Below are positions 1 to 8,964 of a stretch of DNA of 64,000 nucleotides, in pieces (position 1 is the stretch's first letter; every line of letters starts with the position of its first letter). A model generated the notes under the pieces. That model saw only the letters and a list, made by a program, of their open reading frames with translations. It was not told the DNA's origin and ran no database searches. This DNA is from Hahella ganghwensis DSM 17046. GTDB lineage: Bacteria > Pseudomonadota > Gammaproteobacteria > Pseudomonadales > Oleiphilaceae. Made by a program: the position numbers and the translations under genes. Location: positions 46,737-110,736 of the forward strand of contig NZ_AQXX01000125.1 in NCBI RefSeq assembly GCF_000376785.1, read 5' to 3'.

Positions 1-452
1 ACTTCAGTGGTGAAATAAATGGCAGAACGGTACTGGGTTCCCACATCGTTTCCCTGACGCATCCCCTGGGTTGGATTGTGGTTTTCCCAAAAGATCTTCA
101 ACAGAGACTGATAATCTATTCTGGCAGGCTCATAAACTACAAGGACAGCCTCAGCATGACCGGTTAAACCGGAACAGGCCTCTTCATAGGTAGGATTGGG
201 TGTATAGCCGCCAGTATAGCCAACCGCCGTGGTATAGACGCCTGATTGTTGCCAGAACAAACGTTCAGCCCCCCAGAAACACCCCAAAGCAAATGCCGCA
301 GTCTCGATCCCTTCAGGAAAAGGCCCGATAAAACTGACACCGGTAACATAATGGATTGGATCGACTGCCAGAGGCGTATCTCTGCCGGGAAGCGCTTCCT
401 CCGGCCGGGGAATCATTTGCTTGTGTAGCATCCAATCTTTTAGGAGACTCAT
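1..452 (-). CDS. msrA: Peptide methionine sulfoxide reductase MsrA, partial (C-terminus outside window)
   Basis: Reduces the S-epimer of methionine sulfoxide in oxidised proteins, using thioredoxin as reductant. The visible 150 residues hold the catalytic motif GCFWGAE, with the active cysteine at about residue 58, and the family blocks [21 protein letters not shown] and GTQYRSAIY. The N-terminal extension before GCFW matches the longer enterobacterial-type MsrA. The start is ATG at 452, preceded by an AAAGGG ribosome-binding site. About 60 C-terminal residues, including the resolving-cysteine region, lie beyond base 1, so whether the gene is intact cannot be judged. Recognition is firm from the motif series. 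Confidence 0.93.
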   Translation of the reverse strand, partial: MSLLKDWMLHKQMIPRPEEALPGRDTPLAVDPIHYVTGVSFIGPFPEGIETAAFALGCFWGAERLFWQQSGVYTTAVGYTGGYTPNPTYEEACSGLTGHAEAVLVVYEPARIDYQSLLKIFWENHNPTQGMRQGNDVGTQYRSAIYFTTE

Positions 453-573
453 GTCATTACCCTTTTCGCTGAAACTGTTATCACTTTGATATCTATACGC
501 TATCTCTTTGACAACAGTCCAGCAGCAATGGTTCAACAGGGTCTCTTAGCACTTCATATTACTCATAGTCAGC

Positions 574-1377
574 CTACTCAGATGCGACTGGCTTCCCTTC
601 CCATTCCAGGGAATCTCTGGGCTCTGAAGCAATCCAGCGCGGTTGTTCGGACCAATGGATAATGTTGAGCTCTCCCTGATAATTCTCAACCAGAGCAGTG
701 CAGTGTTCCACCCAGTCCCCGTCGTTGCAGTAAAGCTTGCCGTTTTTCAGGCGAAAGGAAGCAAAATGTATATGTCCACAGATAAAACCGTCCACTGTGC
801 GTCCGCTGGCGGCTTTCAATGCCGCAAGCTCAAACCGTTCAATGAATTGCTGTGCTTTGCTGAGGTGACTCTTGAGATAACCGGCAAAAGACCAGTAGGG
901 TAACCCCATCAATCTCCGCATACCATTGACCCATCCATTCAACTTCAGCATCAGGCTATGGGCGCGATCCCCAATGGCGAGCATTAGAGGGCTCAGTTTC
1001 ACCATCTGATCAAACTCATCGCCATGGCTCACATGAAAGGTTCTGCCGTCACAGGTTTCATGGGAGGCGTTAAGCTTTATTTTAATACCGGCAAATACCT
1101 GACCTGACATCTGCCGGAAAAAAGCATCATGGTTACCAGGTATGTAAACCACTTCTGTTCCTTCCCTGGCCTTTTTCATGACAGTACTGATGATCTGCCG
1201 ATGAACTTCGGGGAAATGTGCCTTTCGTCTCATTTCCTGCAGGTCGACAATATCACCAACCAGATAAAGTTTCAGTGTTTCTACTTTTTTCAGGAAATCC
1301 AGCAAATGATGTGCCTGGCAGGCAGGGGTTCCGAGATGGACGTCGGATATGAACACGGCACGATAGGATGTTTGCAT
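574..1377 (-). CDS. UDP-2,3-diacylglucosamine diphosphatase-like metallophosphoesterase
   Basis: Calcineurin-like phosphoesterase of 267 residues. The five metal-binding blocks are all present in order: DVHLG (D12, H14), GDIVD (D42), GNHD (81-84), SHGDEFD and GHIHFAS. This arrangement, with the GDWVEHCTAL block near the end, is that of the LpxH-like group annotated as UDP-2,3-diacylglucosamine hydrolase, acting on lipid A precursors at the inner membrane. It is longer than classical LpxH (about 240), so it may be a paralogue with another phosphodiester substrate. The start is ATG at 1377 behind a strong GAGGAGAAG site. It is a single gene, divergent from the receiver protein at 1661. Confidence 0.82.
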   Translation of the reverse strand: MQTSYRAVFISDVHLGTPACQAHHLLDFLKKVETLKLYLVGDIVDLQEMRRKAHFPEVHRQIISTVMKKAREGTEVVYIPGNHDAFFRQMSGQVFAGIKIKLNASHETCDGRTFHVSHGDEFDQMVKLSPLMLAIGDRAHSLMLKLNGWVNGMRRLMGLPYWSFAGYLKSHLSKAQQFIERFELAALKAASGRTVDGFICGHIHFASFRLKNGKLYCNDGDWVEHCTALVENYQGELNIIHWSEQPRWIASEPRDSLEWEGKPVASE

Positions 1378-1660
1378 CCCACTTCTCCTCAGGGGTTAGT
1401 AGGCGATGCTAGGTTGACCGGGTGACGTTTTTGTGACTGAAAAAAGACGGTTTGATTAAATAACCGGCAAGGACGTGCACGAAAACTGTGCAACATCTTT
1501 CCAATTACGCATCAGTTAGTCCCGTTTAACCTCGAAACGACGACATGAAAGGGGCTTGATCACAAAAAATAACGGCTGTGAAACAGTTTTCAAGCAGGCA
1601 AGCGTCCAGATTGTGCTAGATTTATTTGAGAATTTTGTCGATAGAAAAGAAGGTTGTTCA

Positions 1661-3259
1661 ATGACGCTTCAAACTGCTCTGGTGGTGGATGATTCCAAGC
1701 TGGCCCGCATTACCCTGCAAAGACTGTTACAAAAACACAATTTGCAGGTAGAACTCGCCGAATCCGGTGTACAGGCCATTGAAATGCTTGAAAGCGCAAG
1801 GCCAGACATTATTTTTATGGATCATCTCATGCCAGTACTGGATGGCTTCGAGGCGACAAAGAAAATCAAAGCAAACCCCAATACTGCCCATATTCCGGTC
1901 ATCATGTGTACCGGGAAAGAAGTCGAGAATTATGATGAGCAGGCCCGCGGAATAGGGGCCTCGGGAACCCTGTCAAAACCCCCGAAACCGGACCAGCTCT
2001 CTGTGGTCCTGGCAGCTGCCCGCTCCGGGGAAAACCTGGTCAGTCATCGGGTTGCGGAACCACAACCAGAAACCAAACCCCGTGAAGAATCTATACCCAC
2101 TGCGACGACTGTGGCTCAGAAACCAGCCGCACCAGATACACAAACAGCCGGCGCTGACATAAGTGACTTGGTGGCACGCATTGAAACGCTGGAAAAACAG
2201 AAGAAAGACATTCCATCTTTCGATGCTTTTGAAACCCGAATGACCGCCTCGGAAACCAGTATTCTTGGCCTACAGGATGCGATCATTGATCTGAAAGGGG
2301 CGATGAGTGACGCTAATCCCCAGATCAGTGATGAACAGTTGTCGCCCCTTCGGACTCAGTTGGATTCGTTCAATGAAAAACTGACCGAATTCAAAAATCA
2401 GATCCCACAGGCAGAATCCCTTCGAGAAGAAATCCAGGCCCACATGGAGGAAAGCGTCGCCACCCGCATGAATAGTGTGCTGGGCACCTTCCGGGAAGAG
2501 CTGGTCAATTCTCAGGAAAACATGCCTGACACCAAAGAAATTACCGCTAGAGTGGTGCAGGAAGTTGAGCAGGCCATCACTCCCCTGCTGGAAGAGGAGA
2601 TCAAGAATCTTGAGAAGCGGCTATCAGTGACGATAGATGATGCTGTCAGTGAATCCCGCAAGGATCTTGATGACCAATTACATGAATCTATCAAGGAAGC
2701 AGAACTCAAAGCCAAACCTATTCCCGGTGAGCCTGACCTGGACAATCTGATAGAGAGAATCCGGGCTGACATTTCCGATATTGCCACGCACACGGCAACT
2801 GCAGCCGTGGATGTTAACCTGGAAGATCGGCTCGCCGCCTTCAAGGAGCAGATCACCAAAGCTCGCGAAGACATCCAGAATGTTGCCCAATCGGCGGCTG
2901 AAAAGGCTGATGTGAAGGGTATCGTCAATGACCCGCAGTTACAGACGATGATTGAAGGTACTGTGGAAGAAATGCTGCGGGTTCAGATCAGCAAACAAGG
3001 TCAGGAACTGGTGCAGCAGATTGCCAAGGCGATTCGGGAGCAAACCGAGGAAAAAGAGCAGGAAATTGCAGAAATCTCCAGTAAGTTTGAAACTCTTGAG
3101 CAGAGCAACATTGAACTGGTTGGAAAAATCAGTGACCTTGAGCAAAGAAATCAGGCGCCGGCCGAGACTTCCGGCTCAGGTAGCGCGGGAATCATTGTGG
3201 GAGCTATTGCTCTGTTAACCGCCGTCGCTGCAGCGGCAAAGGCATTTGGGGTTTTCTAG
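1661..3259 (+). CDS. Response-regulator receiver domain with long coiled coil and C-terminal membrane segment
   Basis: A 532-residue protein. Residues 1-120 are a complete receiver domain: acidic pair D10-D11, phospho-acceptor D54 in IIFMDHLMP, T84 and K106. A proline/glutamate-rich linker follows, then about 300 residues of heptad-rich helix (many E, K and Q, with recurrent EI/EEL patterns). The last 25 residues are hydrophobic (SAGIIVGAIALLTAVAAAAK), compatible with a single tail-anchor helix. No DNA-binding, kinase or cyclic-di-GMP output domain is visible. The ATG at 1661 is preferred over an in-frame TTG at 1556 because it has an AAGAAGG site and the receiver fold begins at once. It could act as a membrane-tethered phospho-responsive scaffold; that is inference. 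Confidence 0.8.
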   Translation: MTLQTALVVDDSKLARITLQRLLQKHNLQVELAESGVQAIEMLESARPDIIFMDHLMPVLDGFEATKKIKANPNTAHIPVIMCTGKEVENYDEQARGIGASGTLSKPPKPDQLSVVLAAARSGENLVSHRVAEPQPETKPREESIPTATTVAQKPAAPDTQTAGADISDLVARIETLEKQKKDIPSFDAFETRMTASETSILGLQDAIIDLKGAMSDANPQISDEQLSPLRTQLDSFNEKLTEFKNQIPQAESLREEIQAHMEESVATRMNSVLGTFREELVNSQENMPDTKEITARVVQEVEQAITPLLEEEIKNLEKRLSVTIDDAVSESRKDLDDQLHESIKEAELKAKPIPGEPDLDNLIERIRADISDIATHTATAAVDVNLEDRLAAFKEQITKAREDIQNVAQSAAEKADVKGIVNDPQLQTMIEGTVEEMLRVQISKQGQELVQQIAKAIREQTEEKEQEIAEISSKFETLEQSNIELVGKISDLEQRNQAPAETSGSGSAGIIVGAIALLTAVAAAAKAFGVF

Positions 3260-3292
3260 TCAATATCAGGTTATAGAGATCAAGACAGGTAA

Positions 3293-3321
3293 GCCGACAG
3301 TGAGATCCACTCACTGTCGGC
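3293..3321. terminator. Hairpin between convergent genes
   Basis: A perfect 12-bp inverted repeat (GCCGACAGTGAG and its complement) with a 5-nt loop lies between the convergent genes ending at 3259 and 3370. There is no strong T-run on either side, so it is either a weak bidirectional terminator or a 3'-end stabilising structure. Confidence 0.5.
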
Positions 3322-3369
3322 AATATCTAGAAGATCACTATCTCATTAGATCTTCCAAGGATTTAATGC

Positions 3370-5775
3370 CTACATCTGGACACTTGGTGTTTCACAGACC
3401 TCCGTTAACGTACTGATCCAATCACTGACCACATCAACTCCCCCCATGTGGTGGATACTGCGCCCCAGCTCCGGCATACGTATAGCGGGATCATTCGACT
3501 TCATACGGTAGACCAGGATGGACTCGTCCGGTTTGCCAGGATAAATATCGAAGGCATAACCACCAGATCCCCGACCTGCCGCCACCGGACTCTTGCAGAT
3601 GCCATACGCTATGTCCACCGGCTGTTCTTCATTCAACAGCAGCCCTGTTGCATAGGCACGCCCGCCCGCACTGTGGCAATGAGCACAGTTAATATCCAGG
3701 TAGGCTTTTGCCCTCGCCTGCAGGGTACCGTCAGATGGATCATTCCAGACAGGTGTGCGATCAATTTCTGAGGCATCAGGAGCTCCCTGTAGAAGCGCCA
3801 ACTGTCCCATCAGGTCCAACTGATTCACACCCTCAGCCACAGCGATATCCCCGGCAAAGGCGTATTCCTTATTCATCAGGCGGGCTTTAGGCCCAATTGG
3901 CAGCAGAACGCCACCACTGGCGTGACAGCTCTTGCACTGATTGGCATTTGGTACCCGGTAATTCACCGTCACGGCTTCGCCCTCAGGGCTGGTCAATTCA
4001 AAAGTTTCACTACCGCCTCCCAAGGCCAGATGAGCCATGCCTGTCTCTCGATCCCAAATATAGGGTAAGCCAACCCAGCCGGATGCCCGTTTGATCAACA
4101 ACCGTGTTTCCACAATCGTTTCAGGGCTGCCGGGCTGCTCAGCCACCAAAGGCATAGCAAAGGTCTTGGCGATAATGGTCCCTACAGGGAAATCCATCAG
4201 ACCTGCGCCCTGATAATTCGCAGCCGTTCCTTCCGGCAGGAAGATAAAGCGGTACTTATTGGCGTAATCACTGAACAGTGGACTGGTCAGATCATAATGG
4301 AATCCGTTGTTTGGCCCACCGGTTGGATCTGCCGCATCAGTAAACAGATTATAGCTTTGCAGTTCCGGGCAGTTCACGACATGTGCACCGAAGTTAACTC
4401 CTGAGGTGTCCTCTCCACAAAGGGCCGCAATTTCCTCAGGCGTGTATTCATCGTCATTGTCGTCAGGCACAGGCGGAAAGTCTCCCAGTTCTACCGGCGG
4501 TAGTGGCAGGTTCTGACACTGGTAAGGGTCCAGGTCTGTTAATACAGGCCCTCCGGGCAGACCAAAGAACTTGTACAACCAGGTATCCGTGTTCATTAAC
4601 TGAAGATTACCGAACAGTGAGCGGAAACCCAGCTTGGTTTTATTGTTGGTGACGCATAATGAGGCGTACTCCGTACCGGCAGCCGTAATCCCGTCCGTAC
4701 TGATGTCCGAGACTGCTTTAAAGCTGGTCAGGTGTAGGATGTTGTTCAGAGTGTTAAAATCTGAACCGTCATAGTAGGGAAACCTGGGACGGTTGATCAC
4801 ATTGTCCCGCACCGACACCCGTTCAGGGAAAGGATCGTACCCGGGCGGCAATGGCAAATCATTGAGTAGCGCAATCGCCACATAGCTGACGATTGTCGCC
4901 CCCACTGTCTTGTTACCCACCACATAGTTGTCATAAATATCCACATCATCGGTCGCCATCACCATCACGCCGGTGCCCGAAGGGACATTGCCAACAATGT
5001 TGCCAGCCGGGGCAAAGTTCGGTGTATTGTTATTGACAACAGTATTGTTGAATACCCGCGATCCGGAGCCCGCCTGGGACAGACCCGGCAAGTCAAATAT
5101 CAGGATTCCTCCGGTATTGTGCTGAGCCACATTGTCATAGACATCCGCCCTTAAGGTATTCTCAATTTCGATGCCGGCCACGTTATATTCCGCCAGATTT
5201 CCCCGCACAATCACGTCCGCCGACTGCCCGACATAAACACCGGCGTCTGAAGCCCCACGTACAATACTGTCCTCAATCAGCACGTTTTGACTTAACACAG
5301 GGTATAACCCGTAGGCACCGTTGTTCTCATCCGGGCCATTGGTCCACTCCACGCGAACACGACGAATGACAATGCCATCCGCACCTTCAATACGCAGACC
5401 GTCACCGGCGGTGTCTTCGATTGCCAGATCCTCTGCTGTGAAGGCATCGGCCACCACCAGAATCCCCTGGGCACCGCTGGGTTGATCTTTGAAGGTAAGA
5501 ATGGTCTTGTCCATCCCCTGCCCCTTCAGGGTAATGTGAGAGGTATTCAGAACAAGTTCATCGTCAAACTGGTAAGTACCGGAAGGAAGATTAATGGTGG
5601 TTCCCGGTTTGGCCGTAATGAATGCCTCCTGTAAACGGTATGGCAAATCAGGTCCGGGTTCCAGTGTGATGTCATCGGGATTATCCGCCAACGCATGCTG
5701 CCAGCTCATAAGAGCCATAATCAATATCCACAGCAGCGACCGGCGGGACGTGTCTTTGAGTAGTTTCGGTCTCAT
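3370..5775 (-). CDS. Exported parallel beta-helix protein fused to a diheme cytochrome c domain
   Basis: An 801-residue protein with an N-terminal signal peptide (hydrophobic core LLWILIMALMSW, cleavage near AHALA-D). Residues about 35-330 are a right-handed parallel beta-helix with repeated V-x-D-N and I-x-D-S turns, as in the NosD/TIGR03805 type. The C-terminal half matches the SO2930/HNE_0200-type cytochrome family and carries two heme c motifs, CKSCH at 614-618 and CAHCH at 697-701. The two families are known as adjacent gene pairs and, as I recall, sometimes as fusions; their function is not established. The protein should be periplasmic or surface-exposed and redox-active. A consensus CRP-like site lies about 125 bp upstream and a TetR gene is divergent. 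Confidence 0.85.
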   Translation of the reverse strand: MRPKLLKDTSRRSLLWILIMALMSWQHALADNPDDITLEPGPDLPYRLQEAFITAKPGTTINLPSGTYQFDDELVLNTSHITLKGQGMDKTILTFKDQPSGAQGILVVADAFTAEDLAIEDTAGDGLRIEGADGIVIRRVRVEWTNGPDENNGAYGLYPVLSQNVLIEDSIVRGASDAGVYVGQSADVIVRGNLAEYNVAGIEIENTLRADVYDNVAQHNTGGILIFDLPGLSQAGSGSRVFNNTVVNNNTPNFAPAGNIVGNVPSGTGVMVMATDDVDIYDNYVVGNKTVGATIVSYVAIALLNDLPLPPGYDPFPERVSVRDNVINRPRFPYYDGSDFNTLNNILHLTSFKAVSDISTDGITAAGTEYASLCVTNNKTKLGFRSLFGNLQLMNTDTWLYKFFGLPGGPVLTDLDPYQCQNLPLPPVELGDFPPVPDDNDDEYTPEEIAALCGEDTSGVNFGAHVVNCPELQSYNLFTDAADPTGGPNNGFHYDLTSPLFSDYANKYRFIFLPEGTAANYQGAGLMDFPVGTIIAKTFAMPLVAEQPGSPETIVETRLLIKRASGWVGLPYIWDRETGMAHLALGGGSETFELTSPEGEAVTVNYRVPNANQCKSCHASGGVLLPIGPKARLMNKEYAFAGDIAVAEGVNQLDLMGQLALLQGAPDASEIDRTPVWNDPSDGTLQARAKAYLDINCAHCHSAGGRAYATGLLLNEEQPVDIAYGICKSPVAAGRGSGGYAFDIYPGKPDESILVYRMKSNDPAIRMPELGRSIHHMGGVDVVSDWISTLTEVCETPSVQM

Positions 5776-5898
5776 AACAGCCTCGCTTTGTTATTTTATA
5801 TTTACAGCTGATGTTGCCGATCAACCTATCCATGGACAGCACATCCATGTTTTTGCTGAACAGCGTTAAGAAGATTAGGCGAGATTAAGACCGCATAT

Positions 5899-5914
5899 TG
5901 TGATCACATTCACA
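5899..5914. promoter_or_regulatory. Perfect CRP/Vfr-type site
   Basis: TGTGATCACATTCACA matches the consensus TGTGA-N6-TCACA at every fixed position. It lies in the 309-bp divergent region between the beta-helix/cytochrome gene (start 5775) and the TetR gene (start about 6085). It is 124 bp upstream of the former and 171 bp upstream of the latter, a plausible place for cAMP-receptor control of the cytochrome gene. Nothing else in the divergent region is recognisable; I saw no clear TetR palindrome. Confidence 0.55.
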
Positions 5915-6084
5915 AACTCAATTTTATTTCGAGTGATACTCAGGTTTTGCAATTCGAACCAATACGGAGATAAAACAGATCGTTGCCATTCCTCCGGTGG
6001 ATAGGCCTTTCGTATTACTTGTGGGGGGGCACGAGATTCAGTAATCTGCACCGGTTCGCCCAGTTTCAGGAGCATGTTTTCATC

Positions 6085-6678
6085 GTGCGAGTTGTGCCCA
6101 AACAGAGCCGTTCCCAGGCCAAAATTGATCTAATCCTGACCACCACGGCTTCCATGCTGATTGAAGCAGGTGCCGACGCAATCACTATGAGCGATATCGC
6201 CACCCGGTGTGACTTGCCTATAGGTACGCTTTACCACTACTTCCCAAATAAAAACGAAGTTCTGAAAACATTGGCAGAAATTTCGATCAATAAAATTGAT
6301 GAAGAGCTTAGCGAAGCGATCACTCAGGCCTCCATGTCGAAGATCGACTGGATGTCGCTGGTGGATATGGTATTCGAAGCCTATCGGGAATCACCGGGGT
6401 TGTTGCCATTATTGCAGGCCATCAAAGCAATTCCGGAACTCCGAGACATTGTAGACCAGTCCAATGCCAGGGTGGCCGAAGTGCTGGCTGACCACGTAGA
6501 TCCCGCCAATAGACTTCCTTCCGAACGACGGCAACTGGTTTGCCGGCTGATATCCGAGCTGGTGCAGTCATGTCTTGAATATGCGCTGATCCAGTGCGCT
6601 GACCCTGTCAGGATCAAGGAGATATCCAACGAGCTGAAAGTCATGCTCAGCGCGCTGCAGAATCACTATTTCCAATAG
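6085..6678 (+). CDS. TetR/AcrR-family transcriptional regulator
   Basis: About 197 residues. The N-terminal helix-turn-helix is clear: a helix 1 ending in TASMLIEAGADAITM, then SDIATRCDLPIGTLYHYFPNKNEVL, which is the classic recognition helix followed by the YxxFxxK motif. The ligand-binding half is not assignable to a substrate. The frame is open further upstream (to 5983), but the best start is GTG at 6085, 11 nt after CAGGAG; a second GTG at 6094 is possible. It is divergent from the beta-helix/cytochrome gene, so it probably regulates that gene and itself. Confidence 0.8.
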   Translation: MRVVPKQSRSQAKIDLILTTTASMLIEAGADAITMSDIATRCDLPIGTLYHYFPNKNEVLKTLAEISINKIDEELSEAITQASMSKIDWMSLVDMVFEAYRESPGLLPLLQAIKAIPELRDIVDQSNARVAEVLADHVDPANRLPSERRQLVCRLISELVQSCLEYALIQCADPVRIKEISNELKVMLSALQNHYFQ

Positions 6679-7109
6679 GCTGGCCCTGTGTCTCGGAGTA
6701 ATTTAGTATCTTCTTCAGCGTGAATCCCGTTTTCTCATTATGCTCAACATATCCTTCCGTTCCTTCTAATAACCTCTTTTCCCTCCCGTTATTCTGTAGC
6801 GGCCAATTCTCACTCTAAGCGGCCAACTAACGACCAATACCGAGCCTAATCATGCCTGTCGATTCCGACTGTAGATCCCTAATCTTCATTTCACCCATTC
6901 CCTAACACCAAATATAAGTGTTTATGCTTATGCCGGATAGCCGATATGTGTACTATTACTAACTTGTCTGCTTTTTAACCGGCAGACAGCGGGGGTAGCA
7001 GACAACATAAAAAATCCACTTAATCCATAACGCGCTACTCAACCACCCTAAAACTGAACTGAAAACTTTTGGTTGCAGTCACTTATATCATCAACAGGGA
7101 GATTACTAA
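6679..7109. other. 431-bp intergenic region with a 9-bp direct repeat
   Basis: No gene seen. AGCGGCCAA occurs twice in the same orientation, at 6798-6806 and 6818-6826, exactly 20 bp (two helical turns) apart, which would suit a dimeric regulator or be a mobile-element trace. A short GTCTGC/GCAGAC hairpin lies near 6966-6990. The following gene has a CAGGGAG ribosome-binding site just before its GTG start. Confidence 0.35.
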
Positions 7110-7943
7110 GTGAATCGGAAGAACACTCTCATCTATTCGTTAATGACATTGATCCTATCCACCTTCGCCGGAGGTACCTATGCCTATGAGCATTTCTTTT
7201 TGCCTGACAAACCGCTCATATTAATCGGAGGCTCCTATGCCAATGCCAACACACCGCTTACCCAAGATCTTCAGGGACCACTACAGGGGCTTTCAGTGGG
7301 CTCAGGAGACTATGTGGATCTGGGCACGGCCCTAACCCGCTATGGTGCCAAAGTGCGCAATGAGGGACAGGCGGGCGCCACAACATTCAGTAGGATCAGT
7401 TGTAACCCGGTCTGTGGTCAAGCCACCTGGGACAGCTATTCCACTCAACTGCAACGCGCATTACGCCGTGTAGCCACTTTTGATATCTCAGGACCCACCG
7501 GTTATAACGCTGAGTATGCCATCGTCAGCATTGGTAATGATTGCCTGCACTCTGATTCCTTTGGCAAAGATCAATCACAGACACGACCTTGTTCCGTCGC
7601 AGAAATGAATGCTGCGATTGACCGACTGATTGCCGTGGGTCAGGAGGTTCTGGATCTTGGTATGACGCCGGTGTTCCCCTTGTATCCAAAAGCCAGAAAC
7701 CTGAACCTGTCTCACTTCGCTCAGGTGTCAGGTCTGATCTGGGCAGTGACCAACGAGCAGTTCGACGCCTTTGGGCAACTCTATGCCTCAAGAATTCATC
7801 AGGAATTGCCTGACGCGCTTCTGGTGAAAGCCTGGAAGCGCTTTGATCATATGGGAGACGGAATTCACCCTGACGAGCGCTCAGTCATGAGTGCCGCTTA
7901 CCGGATCCTGTGGGCAATCTATCGGGATCAGTGGTATCACTAG
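7110..7943 (+). CDS. Exported SGNH/GDSL-type hydrolase
   Basis: A 277-residue protein with a signal peptide (TLIYSLMTLILSTFAGGTYA). The SGNH blocks are present in order: block I ILIGGSYA (Ser nucleophile replacing the GDS context), block II NEGQAGATT (Gly), block III VSIGNDCLH (Asn) and block V DGIHPD (Asp and His of the triad). It is expected to be a periplasmic or secreted esterase, lipase or acyl hydrolase; the substrate cannot be read. The GTG start at 7110 follows CAGGGAG at the right spacing. Four cysteines (CNPVC, NDC, RPC) could form disulphides after export. It is a stand-alone gene. Confidence 0.8.
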   Translation: MNRKNTLIYSLMTLILSTFAGGTYAYEHFFLPDKPLILIGGSYANANTPLTQDLQGPLQGLSVGSGDYVDLGTALTRYGAKVRNEGQAGATTFSRISCNPVCGQATWDSYSTQLQRALRRVATFDISGPTGYNAEYAIVSIGNDCLHSDSFGKDQSQTRPCSVAEMNAAIDRLIAVGQEVLDLGMTPVFPLYPKARNLNLSHFAQVSGLIWAVTNEQFDAFGQLYASRIHQELPDALLVKAWKRFDHMGDGIHPDERSVMSAAYRILWAIYRDQWYH

Positions 7944-7956
7944 TTCTTGACTCCCA

Positions 7957-7995
7957 CCCGGCCGGGAATTTTCTTTAAAAGCAAGCCCGGCCGGG
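7957..7995. repeat. Two copies of a perfect 10-bp palindrome downstream of the SGNH gene
   Basis: CCCGGCCGGG occurs at 7957-7966 and again at 7986-7995. Each copy is self-complementary and the two can also pair with each other across an AT-rich 19-nt spacer, giving a GC-rich hairpin just after the stop of the hydrolase gene. There is no T-run after the second copy, so it is either an imperfect terminator or a paired operator. Confidence 0.45.
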
Positions 7996-8200
7996 TAACT
8001 GCATTCAGCGCTATTTACAGACGAGTTTCCTTATTAAAAAAGATTTTGCCTACAAATCCTGCATAAAACGCCCCTCGTGAATCTCCAATGCCTACACCAC
8101 AAAGAGCTTAGAATCATCCCCTACCCCAGACCGCTATGTTGTTACGAGCCTGTTACAGCAAGCTAAAGAAGAGGGTTTTGCGCATCGATTCACAAAACAG

Positions 8201-8231
8201 TTGACCCTGTAGTCGCTACAGGGTTTTTAAT
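8201..8231 (+). promoter_or_regulatory. MerR-family (CadR/PbrR-type) promoter and operator
   Basis: A -35 box TTGACC at 8201-8206 and a -10 box TTTAAT at 8226-8231 are separated by 19 bp, the over-long spacer typical of MerR-activated promoters. The dyad ACCCTGTAG-N3-CTACAGGGT (8204-8224) sits inside the spacer. The dyad arms match the known CadR/PbrR/ZntR operator type. The promoter lies 36 bp before the CDF-like gene at 8267, and a CadR-type regulator gene lies just beyond that gene. Confidence 0.85.
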
Positions 8232-8266
8232 GACTGTCATGATCAACCGATTAAGAGGAATAACCC

Positions 8267-8890
8267 ATGGCAGGTTGTTGTGAAATGGACGCCAAACAGG
8301 ACAGGCAGCGCCGACTGCTCTGGATGGTTCTGATACTGAACGGCGGGATGTTTGTTGTAGAACTGATTGCCGGATTAATTGCCCAGTCCACAGGACTACT
8401 CGCCGACTCCCTGGATATGCTGGCCGATGCAGCGGTTTACGCCATCAGTCTTTATGCAGTCGGCCGGGCGGCGTCAGTGAAAATTACCGCCGCGCAGGTC
8501 AACGGAATTTTCCAGCTCACACTGGGAATCGGAGTCCTGATAGAAATAGGGCGCCGGATCTGGCTGGGCAGCACACCGGATGAAGGTGTGATGATGTCGG
8601 TTGCACTAGCCGCCCTGCTGGTCAATATTACCTGCTTTGTGGTGCTTTATAGTCAGCGCCAGGGAGATATCAATATCAGAGCCGCCTGGATCTGTTCACG
8701 CAACGATATGCTGGCTAATGTCGGGGTAATTGCCGCTGCCGCGCTGGTTTCCTGGTCCGGCGAGGCCTGGCCAGACTGGGTTATTGGAGGCGTGATTGCC
8801 TTACTGGTGATTCATTCGTCCATTGGCATCCTGCGTGAGGCACGTCAGGGAAAGATGCACAGTTGCGCTGATACTGCCTGCAGCAACTAA
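8267..8890 (+). CDS. CDF-like heavy-metal efflux protein without C-terminal domain
   Basis: A 207-residue membrane protein with about six hydrophobic segments, of the cation diffusion facilitator type. The TM2 metal site is D50-x3-D54 in ADSLDMLADA. The TM5 site reads C143-x3-D147 (ICSRND) where most family members have HxxxD, a Cys-for-His change that suits a soft metal such as cadmium or lead. It ends right after TM6 and lacks the usual cytoplasmic domain. Instead it has short cysteine-bearing tails (MAGCC at the start, SCADTAC at the end). Expression should be metal-induced from the MerR promoter at 8201. The family is firm; the metal is inferred from the regulator. Confidence 0.82.
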   Translation: MAGCCEMDAKQDRQRRLLWMVLILNGGMFVVELIAGLIAQSTGLLADSLDMLADAAVYAISLYAVGRAASVKITAAQVNGIFQLTLGIGVLIEIGRRIWLGSTPDEGVMMSVALAALLVNITCFVVLYSQRQGDINIRAAWICSRNDMLANVGVIAAAALVSWSGEAWPDWVIGGVIALLVIHSSIGILREARQGKMHSCADTACSN

Positions 8891-8964
8891 ATAAGCCCGA
8901 GAGTCGTTAATTCCTCAAGTTCCTTTCGCTCTGGTGGAACTTGCGAACCATGTGCAGACTGTTT

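Noticed and set aside
1556..1660. TTG start for the receiver protein
   Set aside because: No ribosome-binding site, and the receiver fold begins directly after the ATG at 1661, which has one.
5875..6075. 66-residue frame on the minus strand in the divergent promoter region
   Set aside because: No ribosome-binding site and no family features, and it covers the CRP-like site and the TetR leader.
8204..8228. Hairpin followed by TTTTT read as a rho-independent terminator
   Set aside because: The dyad sits between good -35 and -10 boxes 19 bp apart and matches CadR/PbrR operators, with a CadR-type regulator nearby; it is a promoter.
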